This document shows positions 45,606-56,900 of a DNA stretch of 64,000 bases, in pieces. Source of the DNA: Alligator mississippiensis (taxonomy: Eukaryota; Chordata; Crocodylia; Alligatoridae). The stretch lies in assembly GCF_030867095.1 (NCBI RefSeq), contig NC_081831.1, forward strand, positions 22,753,642 through 22,817,641, in the 5' to 3' direction. Under the pieces are notes generated by a model. The model made no database searches and was not told where the DNA came from. It saw nothing but the letters and a program-made list of their open reading frames with translations. The stretch's first letter is position 1. Each line of letters begins with the position of its first letter. Position numbers and translations under genes: made by a program.

Positions 45606-46239
45606 GCGGCCACCCCGCCGGGGCCGGGAAGCGCAGGCGGCTCCCGATGGAATTTCCCAGGCTCCGACCTGGCGGGACGCCTGGGTTCACGCCCTGGCGG
45701 TGACTACAGGGCCGTGGTGACCACAGAGGACTGGGGAGAGTGGGGGGCAAGCTGCGGTGACCCCCATCCTGCACCCCCTAGAGCTGGAGAAGGCAATGGG
45801 GGAGTCTCCCTGCCTCCCCCCCACCGCCGGCCTGGGCACGGCTTTAAGCCCGCGTAGGCTACGCCCGCCTGCGTCAGCTCCGCGCCTCTTCCCAGCATGG
45901 GGGGGCGGGACCAGGCCCCAGCGCCGCATCCTGCCACTCCGACCGCAGCGGGAAGCGAATCTGGTGGGGGCTGGTAGCACCCTGCCCCCCTTTTCCCCCG
46001 GGCCTGGGGTGCACTGGGCAGGGCTGGGAGCTCTACACTTGGGTTCGGGGCGGGGATCGGGAGCCCGGACGCCTGGGTTCTTGGGGAAAGGGGGTGCTGA
46101 AAGCCTGGACACCTGGGTTCTCTCCTACACGGGGGCATGGGGAGGTCCGTAGTCTGGAGTCGGCGCAGGTCCCGGGCTGAGCCCCCGCGAACTCGTCTCC
46201 CCTGTGGACCCAAAACTTGGTGGGTGAGCAGGAAATATG

Positions 46240-46560
46240 CCACGTGGGCAGCGCAGGAAGCCGCCGCTGTCAAGGTGACGGGGGGGGGGAGAGGCACAGC
46301 GACCACCCTGCCCTCGGACGCCGGGGTCCACGCACGGCCCCGGCAGCCGGAAGCGGCCGGGCCGGGTCGGGCGGGGCTCCTCGCCCCCCCGCAGGCGCCC
46401 GCGGGCACGCAAGGGTTAAGCAACGGGAGTCACTAGGTTCGGCATCGACGTCAGGGCAGGGAGCTCAGCCAATCAGGGACCGCGGGGAAGGGGTTGCTTC
46501 CCCCACCCGCCTTGGGCGCCCACGTACTCCCTCCCCTTCACTACGCGACAACCCACGTGA
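46240..46560. promoter_or_regulatory. Promoter-like patch without an obvious gene
   Basis: CACGTG E-boxes at 46241 and 46554, a CRE-like CGACGTCA at 46446 and a CCAAT box at 46469 lie in CpG-rich DNA, 6 kb upstream of JUNB and 4.4 kb upstream of HOOK2. No conserved ORF follows on either strand. It could be an enhancer or a lncRNA promoter. Confidence 0.35.
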
Positions 46561-46589
46561 CACCCCCCCCCGGGGCTCCAGCGCGCAAG

Positions 46590-47850
46590 TACGTGCTCAC
46601 GTAGACACATGCACGCCGGCGTCTGGCCCCCTCACCCCAGTGCCACACGCAAAGGCACGCATGTGCCGGCTACGCACGCACGCAACATGCGGGCGCCCCG
46701 CGCGGACCGTCGCCGTAGGGAGGATGCAGCCGTAGGCACGGAACCCACGGGACCCAGGCGTCCGGAACACCCCCCCCCCCCCCAGGCACTCGGGATGCAC
46801 GCGCACGGCACGTACACGCACGCACGGAACCCAGGTGTCCAGCACACACACAGTCCAGGCGTCCGGCTCATACACACACGAAACCCAGGCACCCGGGACA
46901 AGGACACACACCACACAACTCAGGCATCTGGGACACGCATACAACCCAGGTGTCTGAGACGCATGCACGTACAAATATACACACACCATAACCCCGCAAC
47001 ATAGGCCTAAACACCACAGTCCGTGCATGAGCCCATAACAGCTAGGTGTGCTATAGCTTGGCCGAATAGGCTTAGAACCCAGGCATCTGGTCCACAATCA
47101 CATCTAGAGAACCAGGTGCTTCCCACACACACACTATACGCGTCCCAACACGCAATAGTTCATGCAGTCCACGCATGTACCCCATAAAACAGTGCTACAC
47201 AAAGCTATGTGCTACACACATAAAACATGCTACACAAAGCATACACACTAATGCGCACACCATAGGCTAAGAGCGGAACACAGGCTGCAATGTGCACACA
47301 TAGCAGCACAGTCCACATCTCCACAATATAAGCCCCCCACCCATAGCATGCACACAGCAGACGCTGTGTCAGTGTGCTCAAGCACCCTGACGTCTGCCAC
47401 ACAGACATGTGTTCAGTGTCATGTGAACAGCATGAAATGGACATGCTACAAGAAGCAGATGCTCTAACACAGCGCAGGACATGGGATCCATGTTGTGATG
47501 TATATGTGGCTCTAAAAGCACACACTGTGACAGTACATTCATATGCACATGTACACAACTGTGTACACACATGGGGTGAGTGTATGTGGACTAACAAGGA
47601 CAACACACATCTATGCAACCTAACACCCAAATGATATGCATGGACATAACGTACGCATGCACACACGCACAGGGTCAGCATGAACACACATGCACACACA
47701 CAGTGACTGTGTACAATCCCCCTCCAGTCAGCATACACCCAATAGCAAGGATGATGTACATCTATGCAACCTAACACCCCCACTGATGTGCGTGCACATG
47801 CACACACACATTCAGGAAGCAAACATGGGTCTGGCTCCCATGGCCCCCCC
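46590..47850. repeat. CA/ACGCA-rich low-complexity tract
   Basis: Degenerate CACACATGCAC DNA with family-A cores (GAACCCAGGTGTCCAG) spaced through it. No gene. Confidence 0.65.
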
Positions 47851-47859
47851 CCCGGCCCC

Positions 47860-49680
47860 CCCCTCCCAGCACCACACTTCAAAGGCCTGGCACAGGCTCA
47901 GCTGCAGCTGGCGGGGGGGGGGGGGGGGGGCGGGGAGGGGGGCTGGGCGATGTGGCTGGCTCTGGGGGGGAGCAGTTGGGCTGGGGAAGGTTGAGGTGGG
48001 TGAGTCACAGCCCAGACTTCCCAGCAGCCAGGGCGTTGTGCCCAGCCGGCCTTCCTGGAAGCCTCCTCCTGCCGGCTGGGGTCAGTGCTGTGCGGGGGGG
48101 ACCCCTGGGAACACAGCTGTGCTGAGTGGGGGAGGGGGGGCTCACTGCCTGGGCCTGGGGGTTCCCCAAGTGCTGTCCCTCTCTCTGGGTTCCTGGGTTC
48201 TGTGTGTGTGTGCGTGCACATGTCATGTCTGGGCTGTGTGTCCCAGATACCGTTCCATGTGCATGTCCTGTGTGTGTGTCCCTGGCACCTGGGCTCTGTG
48301 TATGTGCATGTCCCAGATGCCTGGGTTCTGCGTGTATGTCTGTGTGAACTTGGTGCCAAATTGCAGCTGCCTCTGGGGAGCATCTCTGTCTGCCCAGCCC
48401 CAGACACACCCCATGGTCTGTCTTTCCTTCCAGCTGATCTCTGTCCCTGCATCTCCAACCTCCCCCATCCGTCCAAATCTCTCTCCAGTCATGGGCTGAG
48501 ATGCAGCTGCTCCATGTTCCCCCCTCATCCCACAGGCCCCAGCTGCCTCCCCCACCTCTGTGTGCCCCTGTCTTTCTGTCTGTCTGTGCACACAGCCTTC
48601 TTCCCCCAGCCTCTGCATCTGTCCTTCCCAGCCTCAAGATGCAGCCACCTCTGGAGTGCACCCCCCAGGCTAGCTCCATTCACCCCCTCTGCTCCCCACA
48701 CATGAACCTCCTCCTATTCCCTCCCCACTGCCATCTGTCCATCTGCCTCCTCTCCCCTCCAGCATGGAGATGCAACCAGCTCTGGAAAGGGGTGCTGTAA
48801 TGCCAGACAACAACAGGTGCCCTGTGCGCTTGGGACAGGAAATACAGGAGCTGTTGCCAACTCAGGGTGGGGGAAGGGCCCAGATGCCTCGGTTCACACC
48901 CAGGGCTGGAGGGGAGGAGGGGCATAGGAAGGGTGCTTCTTGCTAGTGCCCCCTCCTGCCCCCATCTCTCATCCAAGCCTTGACCAGGCCTATCCCTACT
49001 TAGCATGGCAGGAGGTGGCTGGGGCTGCCCAGCTCCTACCTGCTTGTTAGCTCAGCTGGGTAATAACTTTTAATTGCCTCTAATGATAGGCCAGGCCCGG
49101 ACGTGCCCTGTGGGGTGACAGGTATGGGAGGGGGTTGCTTCTTGGCTTGCCTATCTCAGAATCCTTTGCTTCCTTCCCCCCACCCCCAGCAGGTTATCAC
49201 CAACCTTTGATATGTTCAACCCCCAAGGCAGCTGCATCCCAACAACACCAGGCTGGGGGAGTTGGGGGGCTTCAGCGAGGGGGGTTCCTGGTCTCTCCTG
49301 CCCTTTCACCCAGTGCCGGGAGCCACTTCCCTTCCCTGAAACCGGCTTGTTCTCAACGTGGGTGGATCCGCGGCTGGGACAGGCCAGGCGGAGGCAGGTG
49401 GCCTGGGGGCTTGCATGTTGTCTAGGCACGTGTGTGCCTGCATGTGACGTGTGCAGCAAGCACTGGGTCTAACCCAAACCAAACTTCTTCCCCCCTCTAC
49501 TATCTGTCCCTGGGCTAAGCCCCCCGGCTGGGATCCCAGTAGACCCTAGGCCTGGTCCCAGCCCCATGAGGGTTAACCCCTCACTGTCCAGGGGAGGGGA
49601 GGGGAAGCAGAGAGCAGATGGTGGCATCTTGAGTTGCACCATGGCTCCCAGGGGGGAGGAATCAGCAGGAGCTTTCACCC
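47860..49680. other. Intergenic DNA, no gene
   Basis: A G-rich patch (47910-47945), single family-B cores (GATGCAGCTGC type at 48500, 48640, 48770) and otherwise unassigned DNA. Confidence 0.4.
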
Positions 49681-49681
49681 C

Positions 49682-49728
49682 AGGGCCAGGGCCAGGGCCA
49701 GGGCCAGGGCCAGGGCCAGGGCCAGGGC
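49682..49728. repeat. (GGGCCA)n hexanucleotide repeat
   Basis: About eight perfect copies; the + strand G runs and GGCC palindromes could fold. Confidence 0.95.
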
Positions 49729-49749
49729 ACCAGGTTCCCTTTAGCCAAG

Positions 49750-50400
49750 GGTCTATGGGTCAGGAATGAGGGGCACCGGTAGGGGATGGCATCTGTAATA
49801 GAGGCCCTGAAGAAAGCCCAGATAGATGGACAAATGGACCGTGTTTCTGGTTTCCTGCCCCACTCTATTTTAAACTAGAGCCAGACAGAGCCAGCTAGAG
49901 CCCAGGCATGGAGGGGAGTATAGGGGGATGCAGGAAGAAAGTGAGGGGCACTGGCAGGGCTGGTGGGGGCAGGGGGCTGCAGGTCAGGAGTGAGGGGCAC
50001 TTGCAGGGCTGGAGAGAGGGGCCAGCATGCTGCATGTTAGGAGGGTCCCAGCCCGCACCCCCAAGTGAAGGTGGGAGGCTTATGACCTGGTCCCTTAGTG
50101 CCCCACGAAGAGTTAACATGGCCTTGACCCAAAGTAACCTCCTGGGGTCTGCTGCCTCCTGGTGGCCGGAGCTCGGAGTTGGCACCTATAGTCCAGCTCC
50201 CCCCCCCATAGCGCAGCGAACTTCTTGCAGCAGTGCCTTCGCTCCTTGAACCCCGCCTCCACCCCGGGCTGCGAACTTCTCCCCAGCAGTGCCCCGAGCC
50301 CTCGCTCCCAGTCGGGGAATTTCAGACTCTCGACTTCCCTGCAGCTGCCCGCGGGGGGAACCCAGGGACCCCGCTATGCAAATAGCCCCTCCCCGCCCGG
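49750..50400. repeat. GTGAGGGGCACC and AACTTCCC..CAGCAGTGCCC repeats
   Basis: Three copies of the GGCACC family, then paired copies of GCTGCGAACTTCTCCCCAGC and relatives (50218, 50268), which recur at 51345-51385 and near 25890. Confidence 0.5.
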
Positions 50401-50828
50401 GGAAGCCGGTGGGGGAGGCCCTCCTTGCAGAGCCCCACTTCCTCAAAACGATCCGGGCTTAATTTTCCTCGGACTCCTGGGTCCCTACATTGGGGGGAGG
50501 GTCCTCAGGAGCCCCCTCCTCGACCTGTACTGGGGAGTGTCTAGGTCTTTGGAAACCACAGCTACCGCCCTGCATCCGGCAATGCACCTGGGCTGGGCTG
50601 GGCTGGGCTTGGTACCCGGGGAGAGGGGACAGAAACTACCCACAGGCCCTTGAGGCTCCCACCAGTTGCCCCACGCCAGGATCCGCGGCCAGACTGCAGC
50701 GCTACCCCGGAAGAGGCAAGGGACCACAAAACCCAGCCTTACCCTCTCCCTAAACCGCCACAACACCATGGGGGCGGTGCGGCCAGAAAGCCGCCTGGCA
50801 GCGGAAGCAGTGATGCTTTGCCCGGGTT

Positions 50829-50934
50829 AAAGATGGCAGCGGGAAGGTGTAAACATCTTTGCGTGCCAGGAGACGCCGCTCTAGATCGAGTTGTTGGTTT
50901 GGGCGGACTGCCGCGCGAAGCGGGGCAGCCATGA
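50829..50934 (+). promoter_or_regulatory. HOOK2 start region: YY1-like element and uORF
   Basis: AAAGATGGCAGCGGG (50830-50844) matches the YY1 initiator element AAGATGGCGGC typical of TATA-less promoters. Its ATG (50833-50835) opens a 33-codon frame, MAAGRCKHLCVPGD..., that ends in a TGA overlapping the HOOK2 ATG (ATGA, 50931-50934). Whether the uORF is transcribed depends on the start site. Confidence 0.5.
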
Positions 50935-53900
50935 GTGCGGAGCGGCCTGGGGTGGCTCCTTTGCTCGCCTGGGTAAGTTGGAGGTGTCCTGGACTCCTCC
51001 CACCCCTAATTGTCCCCGCCTTGGGGGGGGCTGCATCGGGGTCCCCTGATCTCCCACTCCTTGCACAGCCCCCTTACATGTATAGCCCCTGTTTACCCCG
51101 AAATTGCCCCCCCCCCTCCGTGTGTCTGCGCCCCTACCCCGGATTCCAGCCAGCAGCCCCCCTTTGGGTAAGGGGCAGCGTTAGGGTCGGGAGTGAGGGG
51201 CACCAACGCCAAACTGGGGTGGGGGGGGAAGGAGGCTGGTGAGAGTCTCCCCCCCCCCACCTGAAAAAAACCTGTTGCCTTTAGCAGAGCCTGGGGCAAG
51301 CAGGGAATAGTCGTGGGAGGCTGTGAGCTTCCCCACAACAATGCCCTAGGGGGCTGCAAACTTCCCTCCCAGCAGTGCCCTGGTTCAGGGCTCTGGGATG
51401 CCCCCCTGTTGTTGGTGGGGGTGCATATCTGGGGTGGCCTGGCTCCTGTGTCTTCAGCCTGGGATTATCCTGCAGGGATTAGTCTGGGATCAGCAGGGTT
51501 GGGGGGGGGCGGTACTGGGGGAGTTGGGGGTGGTAGCTGTGAGATGGGAGGGGGCAGAGCTGAGTCCCCTGGATCACCTTCCCCTCACCACCCTCCCATT
51601 AACCCCTTATCTCTTGTGTGGCCTTTTGGACCTTCTCTGCCAGCGTGGGAGGCTGGAGGGTGGGGGGGTGGATGCCAGAACTGCTTCCTCCCCCAACGGC
51701 TGGAGGCTGTGACTCTGTTGGGGCTGCTTCAGGCCTTGATTGGTGGTGGGGTCTGGGACTTGGCTGTATATACCCCTTGACTGTCTATGAGCTATTTCCC
51801 TACCAGCAGCCTGGCTGGGGCCCACGTGATGGAAGGGGGGCTCCCCCCCACAGCATGCCAGGAGCAGGCGGGGCAGGAATGCAGCTGGGCGTGGGTGGCA
51901 GGTGGTGGTGGCGGGGGGGGGGGCATGGGGTGCTGAGCTGGTGCCCACAGGCCCCTGTTCAATCCCTCCCCACTCCCCACTCTGACCCTTCCCCGCCCCC
52001 TCCCAGCTACAGACCTACCGGGTGCCAGCGCCATGTGCCACCTACCAGGACCTGGCCAGCGGCGTGGCCCTCGCCCAGGTCCTGCACCGCATGTGAGTGT
52101 AGGGGGGTTGTGTCCCTAGGAGAGCAGGGGTGGTGTCACCTTAGCTCAGAGGCTTTGAGGGGGGGGAGCTGAAGTGGATGGGGCAGCTTGGGCATTGGGG
52201 GGCTCTCAGCTGGTAAGGGGGGGTAAGGGACTTGGGGGGGGGGCTGGATGCAGTGGGGCAGCTCAGGGCGCTGGGGTTCCCAGCTGGGGGGACCTGGGTA
52301 CAGGAAGGGGTGGAGGGGCAGCTTGGGGCCTTGGCCAGTGGAGATCTCAGACTGGGGGCAGGGTCTGTCCCAGCTACCTGTGGGGGTGGGTAATGTGCCT
52401 CCCGCTTAGCAGCTGTGGGGTCCCTGCAGAGACGCCTCCTGGTTCTCACAGTCATGGCTTGGCTGCATCCGGGACAACACTGGCAACGACCCACGAGTCA
52501 AGGTGGGTTTTGGGGGACGCCTCCCCCTTTCTCTCCCCCCCCCCATCTCTGTCTTGGCTGCCAGGGTCTGTTACATGGTGTCAGTTCTCAGCTCCTCCCT
52601 GTTGAGGGTGAGCAGCCCCAGGGGAAGGGGCTTGGCATGGGAGAGCACTTGGGTGACCCTGATACTCCCCCCATCTCCAGGTGAGCAACCTGACCAAGGT
52701 GCTGCAGAGCATGCTGGAGTACTGCCAGGATGTGAGTGTGGCCTGGGGGATGGGTGCCTGGTACAGGGAAGGAAGTTGTTGAGGAAGGTTGTGGCAGCCC
52801 CTGGGGGTTCCCTCCATCCTCCAGCTCCCCCCCCCCCCCGACAAGAGGCAGTTGGACCCCACAGAGCAGGAGGGGAAACTGAGGCACTGGCAAGTGTAGC
52901 AGAGGCAGGAAGGGGAACTCAGGCATCCAGAGTGGCAGGGGGGATGTGGGGGGAGTTCTTATGATGTAACCCGAGTGTCCAGGGATGTGGGGGTTGGGGT
53001 GGGGAATGGAACCCAGGCATCTGGTTTGGGTGGGGGTGGCGACTGGAGGGCAGGTCCCTGATATGGAACCCAGGTGTCCCGGGGGGTGGGGGGTGCGGGG
53101 TGTCCCTGGAATCAAACCCAGGCATCTGGTGGGGATTAGCAGGGGGACCCTGATATGGATCCCAGGCATCCAAGGTTGGGGGCTCACTTATAGAACCCAG
53201 GTGTCCAGGGGTGTGTTTGGGTGACTGAGGTTAGGGACAGGGGGCGGTTCCTGGGCTGGAACCAGGGGAAGGGCTTGGGGGTGTCCTTTGTATGGATTCC
53301 AAGCATCCGGTGTACTGAGGTGGGGGGTCTCTGCTGCCCCTGTGACCCCCACCCCCACAGGTGCTTGGACAGCCGGTTCCAGAGCGACATGTGCCTGAGG
53401 TAGCAGTGGCGGCTGAGCAGGCAGCCGCCCCTGAGCTCGACAAGCTGCTGCGGCTGGTGCTGGGCTGTGCTGTGGCCTGCGAGAGGAAGCAAGGTTGGGG
53501 TGCTATGGGGAGGGTGGGTCTGGGGTTGTGGGGGAGGAGTCGGAGTTGGGGATTGCGAGGGTTTGGGGGTGGGGGCAGTCAGTGACATGTTGCATGTGGC
53601 TGGCATGTTGCAGAGCATATCCAGCAGATCATGACCCTGGAGGAGTCTGTGCAGCACGTGGTCATGGCGGCTATCCAGGAGGTGAGATGGGGTGGGGAGG
53701 GGATGGGATGGGACAAGGGATGGTGCCCCTCTCTCCCAACCTGCAGCCACCCTCCCAACCTGCCTTTAACCCTTTCTTTTCTGTAGCTTATGACCAGGGA
53801 CTCATTAGACACCATGAGTCCTGAGATGTATGGGACCTTTGATAGCCAGGTACAGCTGGGAGTGGGGTAACTGGGGAGATGGGGGTGTGGGGGAGGAGCT

Positions 53901-56900
53901 TGAGAGATGATGAGGAGCAGCCAGTGGGGGGCAGGGGAAGTGAGGCCAGGTATGTGTGGGGGGAGTAATCACTCTGTGGCACAGTTTCCCCATCTGCTCT
54001 GGCCAGGGATAGGGTCTGGTATCATGGAGACCTATAGTTGGGTTCTCCATTCCCCCCTTTGGCATGGGGGTGATGACTTCACACACCTCCCCCTCACCCT
54101 AGTCCCGCAGGTACTATTTCCTGAGTGAGGAACCTGATGAGCCTGATGTTCCCTGCAGGCGCTGCCAGGACCTGGAGCAGCAGGTGGGGCCGGGGGGTGG
54201 GGGGCTTGAGGGATTATCACCTCCCTGCCTGGGAGGGAGAACCCTGGGCATGGTGTGCTGGTATGCAGGGCTCTGCTCATCCCTGGACCCCGTCTCTGTG
54301 GCTTGGGGTTGGGGGAGTCCACAAAAGTCCCAGCCAGGAGTCCCAGTAGGGCTGTGGGGTGCAAGGCACTGACTGTATAGAGAACCTTTTTCCTCCCCCC
54401 ACCAGAGAAAGGTGGAGAGAGCTGTGGCTAGGAGGAGCGCAGGGAGGCCCTGGCTGGCCTGCCCACCCCCTCCCCCCCTTTGCTCCCTGTAAGGTGGTAG
54501 TGCCCCCCCTGGAGCTGTGGTCCCCCCTGGTGGGCAGGTGAGTTGGTCTGAGCAGCCCCCTTGCATGAGCATGCCTCAGCCCACCACTAACACCAGCTGC
54601 TTCTGTGCTGGGGGGCATAGGCTGCAGGGGAGAGGGGCTGGGGGGTATTGGGGGGCAGCTGGTGCCTTAACTCATTTAAGCTGTTTCTGCTTAGGCTCCC
54701 CCAGCTCCCTGCTGCCACTAATGCAGTGGGGGTGGGAGCTGAGAGTTGTGGGAGTGGGGGGCAGCTTGGACGCCTGGGTTCCCCGCCTGCCTTTGCCACT
54801 CCAGGGGATGCGGAGGCTGCAGTCCCTGCCCTGCTTCAGTTTCTCTACCTGGCAATGTCCAGCCCCTGGGACGCTGAGCTGGGGGGCCAGGCTGTGTCAG
54901 TACATCCAACCCCTCTTTTTTTCCCCCCCTCCCCACACAGGTGGCAGCACTGGCTGAGGCTGCACGGGGGCGGCATGAGACTGAGGTGGGGGGTGCAGCC
55001 CGGAACCTGCTGCTGCTGCAGGCACGGGTGGAGCAGCTGCAGGAGGAAAACTACAGGTGCTGCCCTGGGGCATGTGGGGGGCACCCTGTCGGGGGTACAG
55101 CTTGTGCTTGGCCAAAGGGGCCGGGACCCAGGACTCCTGGGTTCTCTTCCTTGCTCTGAGATGTCTGCTTCCATCACATCTGGGTTCTCTGCCCCCACCC
55201 CAATCTGCTCTGAGAAAAAGTAGGGCTGGGAGTCTGGGTTCTATCCCACTCTGTGAGGTGGGTGGGGGCCCTGGACTCCTGGGTTCCATCCCACTCTGTA
55301 AGCAGAGGGAGGACCGGAGACCTCAAATGTCTAGGTCCCATCTGACTCCTGGGATAGGGGTGGGGCCTGCAGCAGAGGGGCCCAGATGCCTGGGTCCCCA
55401 CACTGTGCCCCGGGTGACCCTGCTCCCTTTCATAACCCCCTACCCCAGGCTGGAGAGCGGGCGTGAGGAGCTGCGGGGGCACTGTGAGGGGCTGCAGCGG
55501 GAACTTGGTGCTTTGCGGCAGCGCAGCCAGGAGCTTGGGGACCTGGCGAAAGAGGCCCAGGCCCTGCGGGACGAGATGGATATGCTCAGGTGAGGGAACA
55601 CCCCCCTCTCCTCTGCCGCCCCCCTCCACCCCCCGACAACTGGACCCTCTAGTTTGGACAGAGGGGAGGGGGTCAGGGCCAGAGAACTGGGGACACCTGA
55701 GGTCTATGCTAGTCTGGTGAGGTTGGGAGCCTAACTGCCTGGGTTCTCTAGAAGTGGGGGTGCCTGTGGTGGGCGAGGAGTGTTGGGGAGGGGCCCTGGA
55801 TGCCTGGGTTCCCTTGAAGACTGGGTCACTTGCTTTGGCAGCACATATACTAATATTGGGGAGGGGTAGGGGTGCCTGGGGTCTCCTAGAGAGGGATGGG
55901 GGTGGGAGGCTGGTGGGTTAGTACTGGTGGAGCAGGGCCTGGGATCCCAGACACCTGGGTTCTCTGGAAGGGGGGAGGGCAGCACAGGTATGACAGGGCA
56001 GTCACCTGGATGCCTGGGTTACCCCCTGCGCAGGGACTCATCAGAGCGTGCGGGCAGGCTGGAGGGGCTGCTGGGTTCATACCGGCGCCGGCTGGAAGCG
56101 CTGGGGGAGCTGCGGCGTCAGGTGCGGCGTTTGGAGGAGCAAGATGCAGCCCATGCCCGCCGTGCTGCTGCCCTTGAGGACGAGCTGCGCCGCGCTGCCC
56201 CTGCCCGCGCCGAGCTTGACACTTGCCGCCGGCAGGTGGGTGGGTGGGGCCAGGGATGAGGCTAGTTGTGGAAGGGGAGGGCTATAGTCAAGGGGTGGAG
56301 CCATGTGGCATGGGGAAGGGGTTAGTCATGGAGAGGAAGGGCTTTGTGGACTGGGGGCAGAGCTAGCCAGTGACAGCCAGGGTGGGGGCATGGCTAGCTA
56401 GGATTGGGGTAGAGCTACCCAGTGATAGCATGCCTGGGGGATGGGGCCAGCCAGTGGCATCAGGCAAGGAGGTGGGGCTTGCTGAACTAGGGGCTGTGTC
56501 TGGGGTCTCCCCCAGCTCTGGTGGGCCTCCCTGCCCTACTTGTGCCCTGCCCCCCCTGTTTTAAACCCCTTCCAGGTGCAAGAGCTGCAGGGACGGCAAG
56601 CGCAGGCAGCGTTGGAGGCTGAGAAATGGCAATTTGAGTGTGGTTCCCTGCGGGAGAAGCTGGAGGCGCTGCTGAAGGACAAGGAGGTGGGGGCTGGGGT
56701 GGGGGAGATGGGCTGGGATGCGTGAGTTCTATCCCTGGCTGGGGTGGGTGAGGGGCTAGGAGCCTGGGGAGTGGGGGCAGGACACCTGGGTTCCTTTTAT
56801 GGCTGTGGGGGTGGGGGAGAGTCTTGGGGGAGCCTTGATGCCTGGATTCTCTCTGCTAATCCCTCTCCCTTTCTGCCGGGGCACTGCCCCCCACAGCGTC

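Larger units (their letters stand above)
41979..48007. promoter_or_regulatory. AP-1 sites scattered upstream of JUNB
   Basis: Exact TGASTCA heptamers at 41979, 42001, 43388, 43975, 44735 and 48001. The first two are 22 bp apart (two helical turns). Chance would give about one in 6 kb. The site at 43388 follows a TATAAATA at 43375. JUNB itself binds these sites, so feedback control is possible. Confidence 0.45.

Noticed and set aside
47205-48679. Several 190-270 residue frames on both strands
   Set aside because: Low-complexity CA-type DNA with no family motif and no splice context.
50750-50932. 60-residue antisense frame starting at the HOOK2 ATG region
   Set aside because: No homology and no supporting signals; GC-rich promoter DNA keeps frames open.
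54497-54539. Possible extra HOOK2 exon (TGTAAG acceptor, GGCAG|GTGAGT donor)
   Set aside because: Its length of about 44 nt would break the frame between exons 8 and 9, and it does not encode coiled coil.
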